Positions 1-6,751 of a stretch of DNA of 64,000 nt are shown here, piece after piece. Each line of letters begins with the position of its first letter. Within the stretch, counting starts at the first letter, position 1. A program made the translations under genes and the position numbers. Source of the DNA: JBCCGL01 sp039029275 (GTDB taxonomy: Bacteria > Pseudomonadota > Gammaproteobacteria > JBCCGL01). The stretch lies in NCBI GenBank assembly GCA_039029275.1, contig JBCCGL010000002.1:1-64000 (forward strand), in the 5' to 3' direction. Below the pieces are notes generated by a model. It was not told where the DNA came from, made no database searches, and saw nothing but the letters and a program-made list of their open reading frames with translations.

Positions 1-525
1 AGTACCGCTCACTATCAAACGGATTTAAAAACAGGAGAGCAGTATCTCGTCTTTGTCGACGGGCAACGAACGGTATTTGACGCTCAAAACGCGCAAACGC
101 AGGTGATCGACTTCGGCAATCACGGCGTGCGCATACCTGAGCAGTCCGCGTCATCGATTCGCCAGAGCCGGCGCGCCAAATCGACGGCGACGTTGATGAA
201 ATCAGACAACGTACGCGACCATGCCGAGTTTTTGTGGCGTGTGTTTATTCCGCTCGCGGCTCCAGCATTGGCGTTTCTGGCGATGCCGCTGGCACACACA
301 ACACCGAGACAAGGGCGCTATGGCAAGTTGGCGTTGGGTATCCTTATTTATATCGGATACACAAATCTTCTGGTGCTCAGTCGCAAATGGGTCGCGAACG
401 GAGCATGGCCGGAATGGACCGGCGTGTGGTGGGTCCACATACTTTTACTCGTTTTAGCTTACTTTTTTCTGCAGCGAATGTACGGACGTTCGCTGTGGTT
501 CGGCCATAAACCGGCACGCACGTGA
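1..525 (+). CDS. lptF: LptF, lipopolysaccharide export permease (3' part; 5' end outside window)
   Basis: The reading frame is open from the first base, so this is the C-terminal 174 residues or so of a longer protein. LptF is one of the two inner-membrane permease subunits of the LptB2FG transporter that extracts LPS and passes it to LptC. Visible are the end of the periplasmic jelly-roll region (YLVFVDGQRTVFD near the start) and hydrophobic C-terminal segments, consistent with the last three transmembrane helices (FIPLAAPALAFLAMPL, then LALGILIYIGYTNLLVL, then a helix before FLQRMYG). Its stop overlaps the GTG start of lptG by four bases (GTGA), the usual coupled lptF-lptG arrangement. The identity rests mainly on context plus the matching C-terminal architecture. 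Confidence 0.88.
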   Translation, partial: STAHYQTDLKTGEQYLVFVDGQRTVFDAQNAQTQVIDFGNHGVRIPEQSASSIRQSRRAKSTATLMKSDNVRDHAEFLWRVFIPLAAPALAFLAMPLAHTTPRQGRYGKLALGILIYIGYTNLLVLSRKWVANGAWPEWTGVWWVHILLLVLAYFFLQRMYGRSLWFGHKPART

Positions 526-1598
526 GTATTACTGATCGCTATATTGCGCAAGCGATTTCGCTGTACAGCTTGTTGGTGATGGCCGTTTTGATTGCGTTGG
601 ATCGAATTTTTTCGTTCATTCGCCAACTTGACGATATTGGTAAAGGCACTTACGACATTGCGCAACTGCTGGTGAACATTGTTTTGCATACGCCAAGCAG
701 CGTCTATGAGCTTGCCCCCACCGCCGTGCTACTTGGCGCTTTGCTTGGCCTGGGCGCGCTCGCCAATCGAAGCGAATTAATTGTTATGCGGTCTATGGGC
801 ATGTCAGTTGTCCGGCTCGCCAGACCGTTAATGCTAACCGGTGTAATGATCGCAGGCGTTTTGTTCTCGATGGGCGAATGGGTGATTCCACAAAGTGAGG
901 AAGCAGCAACTCGACTGCGCCAACAAGCAATGTCACAGAGTGTTTCGATGGGTGGTGCCTCCGGTTTATGGTTGCGCGAAGGCGAGCGCTATATCAACGT
1001 ACGGCGTGTATTACCGGGTTTAAATCTGCGCGGCGTCAGCATCTATGAATATCGGAACCGTCAAATCAATCGCGTGATACGCGCCGAATCAGCCCACTTC
1101 AATGAAGCAGCGGGATGGATTCTGTCCTCTGTAGATATCGATACGTTTGAACTGTCAGATACTTTCGAAGTGAAAACACTTGACCGTCAGGAAAAAATGC
1201 CCAGCCCGGTTGAACTGCAACCTAACCTGCTTATCGCGCTCGCTCTGGAGCCGAACATGTTGTCGAGCCGGGAGCTTTACGCGAATATTCGATATCTTGA
1301 CAGTAATCAGCTGGAGACCCGTTCCTACGAACTTGCATTTTGGTCAAAGTTTTCGCTGCCTTTGTCGACATTTGTGATGCTGCTACTGGCGCTTCCGTTT
1401 GTGCTTGGCTTGCAACGAAATACAAGTGCGGGTAAACGTATTTTTTTGGGTAGTCTGGTAGGTATCGCCTACATATTGTTTAGCCAGGTCTCGAGTCAGC
1501 TCGGACTTTTGATTGGCGTGAACGGCGCAATTGGCGCATTCTTCCCGCTGATTTTGTTTTTTATCGCTGCATCGATCGGGATAAAACGTCTGCCTTGA
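522..1598 (+). CDS. lptG: LptG, lipopolysaccharide export permease
   Basis: A 358-residue YjgP/YjgQ-family permease, the partner of LptF in the LptB2FG LPS extractor of the inner membrane. The N-terminus (ITDRYIAQAISLYSLLVMAVLIALDRIF) is a first transmembrane helix of the expected type. Further hydrophobic helices lie at about residues 60-120, and a soluble periplasmic beta-rich domain spans about 130-265. Three C-terminal helices follow, including LPLSTFVMLLLALPFVLG. Length is normal for the family. Translation starts at GTG inside the lptF stop, suggesting translational coupling. It is convergent with the downstream RDD gene, with only 23 bases between them. Confidence 0.93.
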   Translation: MSITDRYIAQAISLYSLLVMAVLIALDRIFSFIRQLDDIGKGTYDIAQLLVNIVLHTPSSVYELAPTAVLLGALLGLGALANRSELIVMRSMGMSVVRLARPLMLTGVMIAGVLFSMGEWVIPQSEEAATRLRQQAMSQSVSMGGASGLWLREGERYINVRRVLPGLNLRGVSIYEYRNRQINRVIRAESAHFNEAAGWILSSVDIDTFELSDTFEVKTLDRQEKMPSPVELQPNLLIALALEPNMLSSRELYANIRYLDSNQLETRSYELAFWSKFSLPLSTFVMLLLALPFVLGLQRNTSAGKRIFLGSLVGIAYILFSQVSSQLGLLIGVNGAIGAFFPLILFFIAASIGIKRLP

Positions 1599-1621
1599 AT
1601 GTCCAGTCCAGAAAAGGGCTC

Positions 1622-2059
1622 TTAATGCGTTTGCAATCGAACAATGCGGGTTTTTGATGCTATGTCATGCCAGGCGCGGTTCTGACCATCGAAAAGAATC
1701 CAAATCACTCCGAGCCCGCAACACAAAATACCGATTATCGATAACACAAATCGAATTAAGCACTGTTTAAGAGTCAAGTCTCCGTTTTGAGTGGTGATTT
1801 TCAGTCTCCACGCTTGCATTCCAAGCGTTTGACCATCCCGCAACCAAAACCAGGAATAAAAAACAAACGCAACGAAGGGGAAAACGGCTAAACCCAGGCT
1901 AACCGCGGCCAAATCTGACAACGCCTCCCCGCTATTCAATGCAACCGCGATCGCACCTAGCAAAAAATACACGGCAATCAGCAGCAGGCTGTCGTAAAAA
2001 CCGGCGGCGATTCGCCGGAACAGGCCAGCATTGGTATTTGGTAGGGCAATTTGGCTCAT
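1622..2059 (-). CDS. RDD family membrane protein
   Basis: A 145-residue protein with the RDD family layout. An N-terminal RRIAAGFYDSLLLIAVYFLLGA helix carries the conserved Arg and Asp. A second helix follows at about 50-70, then the GQTLGMQAWRLKI segment typical of the family (WLRDGQTLGMQAWRLKI). A hydrophobic C-terminal helix (FVLSIIGILCCGLGVIWILF) and the closing NRAWHDIASKTRIV motif complete it. RDD proteins are small inner-membrane proteins of mostly unknown role; some have been linked to ion transport, but nothing here shows that. It is transcribed toward lptG from the AT-rich region at 2060-2477. Confidence 0.85.
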   Translation of the reverse strand: MSQIALPNTNAGLFRRIAAGFYDSLLLIAVYFLLGAIAVALNSGEALSDLAAVSLGLAVFPFVAFVFYSWFWLRDGQTLGMQAWRLKITTQNGDLTLKQCLIRFVLSIIGILCCGLGVIWILFDGQNRAWHDIASKTRIVRLQTH

Positions 2060-2408
2060 AATTTTGAAAACGGAAGACTAGATAAATAATTGCACTTGGA
2101 TTTGTCCCTTGTTTACGCAAAAGAAACGGTTTCGGAACGCAAAATAGCATTCAATTTTGGTTTATTGTCATAAATTGTTATGAATTATTCCTTGGTATGT
2201 GAATTCATATGTTAAATAAGTCACGAGTGATTTCTGAATTGTTGCTCTGATTTTTTATTTTTTTGGCGATACCGGTGCTTAGTATCTCACTCGATTTTAT
2301 TAGTTTGCTGTGTCGGTTTTTTTGAAAAAAAGTTAAAAATTCCGCTTAATTTTATTTTTTTTCATTTTTTTTGTTAAAAAATAACAAAAAGTGCCGATAT
2401 TTTCCGCG

Positions 2409-2434
2409 TTGTGAATTGAAAATCGAATTCACAA
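2409..2434. repeat. Perfect 9-bp inverted repeat inside the histone-like gene promoter
   Basis: The arms TTGTGAATT (2409-2417) and AATTCACAA (2426-2434) are perfect reverse complements separated by 8 bases. The left arm overlaps the predicted -35 hexamer and the right arm ends just before the -10 hexamer. A protein bound here would cover the promoter spacer, so an operator is the natural reading. The regulator is unknown. Confidence 0.75.
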
Positions 2435-2443
2435 ATCTATAAT
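2416..2443 (+). promoter_or_regulatory. Sigma70-type promoter of the histone-like gene
   Basis: A -35 hexamer TTGAAA (2416-2421) and a perfect -10 hexamer TATAAT (2438-2443) are separated by 16 bases. They lie 34 bases upstream of the ATG at 2478, giving a short leader of about 27 bases with GGGAG (2467-2471) as ribosome binding site. The surrounding AT-rich DNA supports strong activity. Confidence 0.75.
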
Positions 2444-2477
2444 CCGTCTTGCATTGTTAACCGACTGGGAGTGATAA

Positions 2478-2885
2478 ATGCCACGCATGAAGAAAACCGC
2501 TGCTGCGGCAGCAAAGAAGGCCCCGGCTAAACGCGGCCGTCCGGCCAAGAAAGCCACCGCTAAGAAAGCTGCATCCAAGAAAAAAGCAGCTTCAAAAAAG
2601 AAGGCTTCTGCAAAAAAGGCGTCTGCCAAAAAAGCAGCAGCCAAAAAAGCAGCAGCTAAAGCAGCTAAAACAGCAGCAGCTGAACGTACAGCTAAGCTTC
2701 GCAAGCAGGTAGCAGACCTGAAAGCGTCTCTGAAAGCTGCTCAGGCTGAAGTAAAAGCCGGTGCCAAGCGCGAAAAGCAACTGGCAGGTGCGCTGAGTGC
2801 ATTGAAATCGATCACCAGCACTGCGAAACGCGCAGCTTCTGCCGCTTCAAAAAAGACCGGCAAACGCCGAGCTAAAAAGAAGTAG
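2478..2885 (+). CDS. Histone H1-like, lysine/alanine-rich AT-hook protein
   Basis: A 135-residue, extremely basic, low-complexity protein likely to bind DNA as a nucleoid-associated protein. Residues 1-70 are built of AKKA/SKKKA-type repeats, as in histone H1 tails and AlgP-like proteins. An AT-hook core (KRGRP, residues 18-22) lies near the N-terminus. Residues about 70-115 (LRKQVADLKASLKAAQAEV) look helical or coiled-coil, and the tail is KKTGKRRAKKK. It is a single gene between its own strong promoter and its own terminator, the layout of an abundant monocistronic message. Repeat-rich proteins vary greatly in length between relatives, so orthology to a named gene cannot be claimed. The AT-hook next to an AT-rich promoter region makes autoregulation plausible, but this is inference. 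Confidence 0.85.
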   Translation: MPRMKKTAAAAAKKAPAKRGRPAKKATAKKAASKKKAASKKKASAKKASAKKAAAKKAAAKAAKTAAAERTAKLRKQVADLKASLKAAQAEVKAGAKREKQLAGALSALKSITSTAKRAASAASKKTGKRRAKKK

Positions 2886-2904
2886 GAGCAGACACAGTGA
2901 TTTG

Positions 2905-2932
2905 AAAAAGGGCGGGGTTTCCGCCCTTTTTT
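2905..2932 (+). terminator. Rho-independent terminator after the histone-like gene
   Basis: Stem GGGCGG (2910-2915) and CCGCCC (2921-2926) with a five-base loop, flanked by an A run before and six T after. It could act in both directions, also ending minus-strand transcripts of moeA, whose stop lies only 12 bases away. Confidence 0.9.
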
Positions 2933-2943
2933 GTGTCCGAAGA

Positions 2944-4206
2944 TCAAATAGTCAGCAACGAAGCGCAGATTGGCTGTACGTCGACCAGGTCACCGGGTTC
3001 TGCACCGTTCGATTCAAGCGGCAAAATCACGTAGCAATTCGCTTTAACTAGCGAGCTGAGCACATGGGAGTCTTGCAGCCCTGTTGTTTCGACGACCAAT
3101 TCTCCATTTTTATTTTTACGCAGTATTCCGCGTTGAAACTCTATACGCCCCCGCGTTTTTCGCAATGTATCGACAGACCGCACTCTTATGGTGATCCGAA
3201 CAGCAGGGGACGTTCCGGACATTTTTGCGATCGCGGGTGTGACCAGTTGCTGAAAAGTCACTGCAACGGAGACTGGATTTCCCGGCAAACCATAGAAGGG
3301 TATGCCTTTGTAGCGCGCCACCGTGAGCGGGCGGCCCGGTTTCATGGCGATTTTCCAGAAATGAATGTCGCCATGTGCTTCGAGGAGCGGACGCACAAAA
3401 TCAGCTTCACCGACCGAGACACCGCCACTGGAAATTATGACGTCGGCATGACCTATGACTGAATCCAATGTCTTTTCGAGCGAGTCGCGAGAATCGCCCG
3501 CAACCCCCGCGTCGATGACGTCTACGTGCATTTCACGCAAAAGCGCCGCCAACAGCTCGCGGTTGCTGTCGTAAATCTGACCGCGTGACAACGCTAATCC
3601 AGCTTGCACCAACTCATCACCGGTCGAAACAATCGCAACGCGCAGTTTTCGATAAACAGTGATATCCGTGTAGCCTTGTGAAGCGAGCAATGCAAGATGG
3701 GCCGCTGTTAAGCGTGTTCCCGCGTTAATCAGCGTCGTATCTGAACGCGTATCGCTGCCAATTGCGCGTGAAAACTGTCCGACTTTTACGTCTTGGCTAA
3801 ATGATACTTCATCACCTTTTCGATCCGCCCGCTCCTGCATGACAACGCTATCTGTGCCGTCGGGCAAAGCCGCGCCGGTCATAATTGTCACGCATTCGCG
3901 CTTGCCAATTGAGTCTTGATAAGGATGTCCTGCAAACGATTTACCAACCACCGTGAATTTTGTTTCAGCGGATTCCCAATCTGCAGCGCGAAATGCATAC
4001 CCATCCATCGCTGAGCTACAAAAAGACGGTACGTCAACTTTTGCAATCAAGGGTTCGAAGGCAATTCGATTGAGAGCGGATGAAATCGAGATTGTTTCTT
4101 GAGCATTGACCGGCTCGACTGCGGCAAGGATTTTTTCAACCGCCTGATCAAGCGACAGGGAGTCCGGGTCGAAGTCATCCATGCAGTTTTTAGGTTTCTC
4201 GGACAT
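2944..4206 (-). CDS. moeA: MoeA, molybdopterin molybdenumtransferase
   Basis: A 420-residue protein of normal length for MoeA, which inserts molybdate into adenylated molybdopterin in the cytoplasm. Characteristic segments are visible: SALNRIAFEPLIAKVDVPSF near residue 45, SAMDGYAFRAAD near 65, the MTGAALPDGTDSVVMQE stretch, VAIVSTGDEL near 185, the GGVSVGEADFV motif near 260, and PGRPLTVARYKGIPFYGLPGNPVS near 290. The start at 4206 is ATG; a second in-frame ATG eight codons in is possible. It follows mobB with an 8-base gap, so the two form a molybdenum cofactor operon. Confidence 0.95.
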   Translation of the reverse strand: MSEKPKNCMDDFDPDSLSLDQAVEKILAAVEPVNAQETISISSALNRIAFEPLIAKVDVPSFCSSAMDGYAFRAADWESAETKFTVVGKSFAGHPYQDSIGKRECVTIMTGAALPDGTDSVVMQERADRKGDEVSFSQDVKVGQFSRAIGSDTRSDTTLINAGTRLTAAHLALLASQGYTDITVYRKLRVAIVSTGDELVQAGLALSRGQIYDSNRELLAALLREMHVDVIDAGVAGDSRDSLEKTLDSVIGHADVIISSGGVSVGEADFVRPLLEAHGDIHFWKIAMKPGRPLTVARYKGIPFYGLPGNPVSVAVTFQQLVTPAIAKMSGTSPAVRITIRVRSVDTLRKTRGRIEFQRGILRKNKNGELVVETTGLQDSHVLSSLVKANCYVILPLESNGAEPGDLVDVQPICASLLTI

Positions 4207-4214
4207 TTTAGATT

Positions 4215-4754
4215 CTATTCAAGGGTGGGTGCGGTGATCACATTTGCCGTAATAAAGTCGACAATCTGTGACGCGTTGTTGAGATCGAGAACCTCCGGCA
4301 TTTCGACATTAACATCGGTTATAGGTGCATCTGACGCAACCGCACAAATATTAGGATCTTCAGGAAACAACAGGGGTTTGCTAAGTGACGGACGATGGAT
4401 CTCTATTTTTGGAATTGCGGCGCGCTTGAAACTCTCGACGATAATCAAATCGAGTTCGCTTGTTTTCAGCCTCCCGATTTCGGCATCGATGTCACGTACA
4501 TCTTCGAACTCATCCTTGTCACCGAACAATGCCCAGCGGGAGGCGGATGTGACAAGCATTTGTTTCGCGCCCGCGAGCCGAAGCGTATGACTGTCTTTGC
4601 CCGGTGTGTCAAACTCGACGTTATGATGTGTGTGTTTGATTACGCCGACGCGAATCCCATGGTCGCGAAAAATCGGCAGGAGCTGGGCGATTAAGGTTGT
4701 CTTACCTGTACCGCTCCAGGCCACAAATCCGAGGACGGGTGGTTTACGCTTCAT
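4215..4754 (-). CDS. mobB: MobB, molybdopterin-guanine dinucleotide biosynthesis GTP-binding protein
   Basis: A 179-residue P-loop GTPase. The Walker A motif WSGTGKTTL is at residues 13-21, followed by the family's RVGVIKHTHHNVEFDTPGKD stretch and the LDLIIVESFKRAAIPKIEI segment. MobB assists MobA in attaching GMP to molybdopterin to give the MGD form of the cofactor used by DMSO-reductase-type enzymes. It is the first gene of the moeA operon and is divergent from xerD, with 86 bases between them. No MobA or MoaA gene is in the window. Confidence 0.93.
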   Translation of the reverse strand: MKRKPPVLGFVAWSGTGKTTLIAQLLPIFRDHGIRVGVIKHTHHNVEFDTPGKDSHTLRLAGAKQMLVTSASRWALFGDKDEFEDVRDIDAEIGRLKTSELDLIIVESFKRAAIPKIEIHRPSLSKPLLFPEDPNICAVASDAPITDVNVEMPEVLDLNNASQIVDFITANVITAPTLE

Positions 4755-4840
4755 TCAAAAAGGCTCTCGATTGACGGCGCAAATGGTAATCGATTTGGCG
4801 CACATAAAAGAGTTGCAATGTATATTAGATCAGAAAAAAT

Positions 4841-5740
4841 ATGCACGACAGCACGTTAATTGATCGCTATCTCGACAGCATCTGGCTCGAGCGCGGACTT
4901 AGCGAAAACACAGTCAATGCCTATCGTCGCGATTTGGCCGCAGTTTCTCACTGGCTAGACACGCACTGCGATACCTCTCTGATGCATTGCCAAAACTCGG
5001 ATCTGCGCGATTACCTCGCCTATCGATTTGAACAACGCAGCAAAAATCGATCGGTCGCGCGTCTATTGAGCGCCATACGCGGGTTTTACCAGTATTGTCT
5101 GCGCGAGCGGCTCGTTAATGTTGATCCGAGTGCGCTGATCGAATTTCCAAAAACCGCGCGCGCGTTGCCCAAGGTGTTGAGCGAAGCCGACGTCGAGCGG
5201 CTTATTGACGCACCTGATGTGAGCACAACCCTGGGGTTGCGCGATCGCGCGATGCTCGAAACGATTTACGCCGCTGGTCTGCGGGTAAGCGAGTTGGTCG
5301 GGTTAAAGCTAAACCAGCTAAATTTGCGGCTTGGTGTTGTGCAGGTGCTTGGCAAGGGCAATAAGGAACGCCTGGTGCCGATAGGTGAAGAGGCACAGGA
5401 TTGGGTGCAGCGCTACATTAATGATGCGCGCGAAACGCTGCTCAAAGGCAAAGACGCCACCAGTGAGACGGTTTTCGTGACGCAGCGAGGTGCGGGTATG
5501 ACGCGGCAGTCGTTTTGGTATGCAATCAAACGACATGCAAAAACGGCTGGAATAGAGAAAGCATTATCGCCGCATACCATGCGTCATGCATTTGCCACGC
5601 ACTTACTTAACCACAACGCAGACTTGCGCACGGTGCAAGTGTTGTTGGGCCACAGCAGTCTCTCGACCACACAAATTTACACGCACGTGGCACAACATCG
5701 CTTGCGCTCGCTTTATGCCGAACATCACCCGCGTGCCTGA
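4841..5740 (+). CDS. xerD: XerD tyrosine recombinase
   Basis: A 299-residue tyrosine recombinase that, with XerC, resolves chromosome dimers at dif during division. The N-terminal SAM-like core-binding domain spans about residues 1-95. The catalytic domain carries the complete set: R148 in AGLRVSEL, K172 in LGKGNKERLVP, H245 and R248 in HTMRHAFATHLL, H271 in LGHSSLSTTQIYTH and the nucleophile Y280. These positions match XerD almost residue for residue. dsbC directly downstream is the usual gammaproteobacterial xerD neighbour and supports XerD over XerC. Confidence 0.95.
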   Translation: MHDSTLIDRYLDSIWLERGLSENTVNAYRRDLAAVSHWLDTHCDTSLMHCQNSDLRDYLAYRFEQRSKNRSVARLLSAIRGFYQYCLRERLVNVDPSALIEFPKTARALPKVLSEADVERLIDAPDVSTTLGLRDRAMLETIYAAGLRVSELVGLKLNQLNLRLGVVQVLGKGNKERLVPIGEEAQDWVQRYINDARETLLKGKDATSETVFVTQRGAGMTRQSFWYAIKRHAKTAGIEKALSPHTMRHAFATHLLNHNADLRTVQVLLGHSSLSTTQIYTHVAQHRLRSLYAEHHPRA

Positions 5741-5821
5741 TTGTGATTGCAATGTAGAAAATCTGAATTAATTTACGCGATACTTGTCTACACTTTCGAT
5801 TCAACCTCCGGAAAAACTCTA

Positions 5822-6556
5822 ATGAAATTCCTACCCGTGCTGGCTGCATTATTGGTTTTGGCAGCCCCGACCGTCCACGCTGACACCGACGCTGACATCG
5901 CGCAACTTCGCGATGCGCTGGGCAAGGCAATGCCTGATCTTCCGCTGGATAGCGTGAAAGCCAGCCCGATTCCGGGACTGCTCGAAGTAGTCACGGGTGC
6001 ACAGGTGTTTTATTTCACGCCGGACGCCAAATACGTTGTTGAAGGGAGCATTATTGATGTCGAACGACGAGTGAACCTGACCCAGCAGCGACAAGGTCGC
6101 ACTCAATTGGCAGCAATAAATGCGCTCGGCGACGCAAAAATGGTGATTTATCGGCCCGATTCCGACGCAGATCGTCAGCGCTCAATAACCGTTTTTACCG
6201 ACACAACCTGTCCGTATTGCAGTCGTTTACATTTAGGCGTGCCTGAATTGTTGTCACAGGGTATCAGCGTCCGTTATCTTCTATACCCGCGCGCCGGCCT
6301 AAATTCTCCAGCTCATGAAACGCTGACGAGTGTGTGGTGTGCGGACGATCCGCTTGACGCAATGACGAAAGCCAAGGCGGGTGAATCGATCGAGCAAAAA
6401 AGCTGTGAGAACCCAATTGTCGAACACATTGCGATGGCGCGTCAGGTGGGGTTGCAGGGTACACCCCACATCCTGTTGGATAATGGTTTGGTAATTCCTG
6501 GTTACCGACCGCCGGACGAACTCGTCAGACTCCTCGCCAGCGAACCGCGAATCTAA
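5822..6556 (+). CDS. dsbC: DsbC-type periplasmic disulfide isomerase
   Basis: A 244-residue exported thiol-disulfide isomerase that reshuffles wrong disulfides in the periplasm. The chosen ATG at 5822 gives a clean signal peptide (MKFLPVLAALLVLAAPTVHA, cleavage near residue 20); an upstream in-frame start at 5747 would bury it. Next comes the dimerisation domain (about 25-85) and then the thioredoxin fold with the active site TTCPYCSRLH (C130, C133). The cis-proline loop is GTPHILLDNG near the C-terminus. The active site is CPYC, whereas the E. coli DsbC site is CGYC. It lies 81 bases after xerD; recJ, the usual next gene, is absent here. Confidence 0.9.
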   Translation: MKFLPVLAALLVLAAPTVHADTDADIAQLRDALGKAMPDLPLDSVKASPIPGLLEVVTGAQVFYFTPDAKYVVEGSIIDVERRVNLTQQRQGRTQLAAINALGDAKMVIYRPDSDADRQRSITVFTDTTCPYCSRLHLGVPELLSQGISVRYLLYPRAGLNSPAHETLTSVWCADDPLDAMTKAKAGESIEQKSCENPIVEHIAMARQVGLQGTPHILLDNGLVIPGYRPPDELVRLLASEPRI

Positions 6557-6654
6557 ACGCGCAAAACCATTGCCCGGCTGATTCACTTCACGATCTTTTC
6601 GTGCAGTGAATTTCTTGCAGTGCTGCCAATAGAAAACCCACGTCACATCTCGAG

Positions 6655-6673
6655 CGCTATCAGTGTGATAGCG
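6655..6673. repeat. Perfect 8-bp hairpin upstream of the phosphohexomutase gene
   Basis: CGCTATCA (6655-6662), a three-base loop and TGATAGCG (6666-6673) form a perfect inverted repeat 79 bases before the downstream GTG. There is no T run after it, so it is not a standard terminator for dsbC; an operator or RNA hairpin is possible. Confidence 0.55.
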
Positions 6674-6751
6674 TGGTATGTGTACTATCCTTGAACTGTT
6701 TAATTCTATTCTCGCGAGCCGTCCTCGCGTTTTCACTCAGGATGTTTTTTC

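Larger units (their letters stand above)
2060..2477. other. AT-rich intergenic region between RDD gene and histone-like gene
   Basis: A 418-base gap with no convincing gene. It is much richer in A and T than the surrounding sequence, with long T and A runs between about 2250 and 2395. AATT-containing motifs recur, including GTGAATTC at 2199-2206 and the paired motif at 2409-2434. It must contain the promoters of the two divergent genes on either side. The plus-strand promoter is clear and listed separately; I could not pick a confident promoter for the RDD gene. Confidence 0.7.

Noticed and set aside
2410..2433. CRP-like site (TGTGA and TCACA) in the histone-like gene promoter
   Set aside because: The half-sites are 14 bases apart instead of the 6 needed for CRP.
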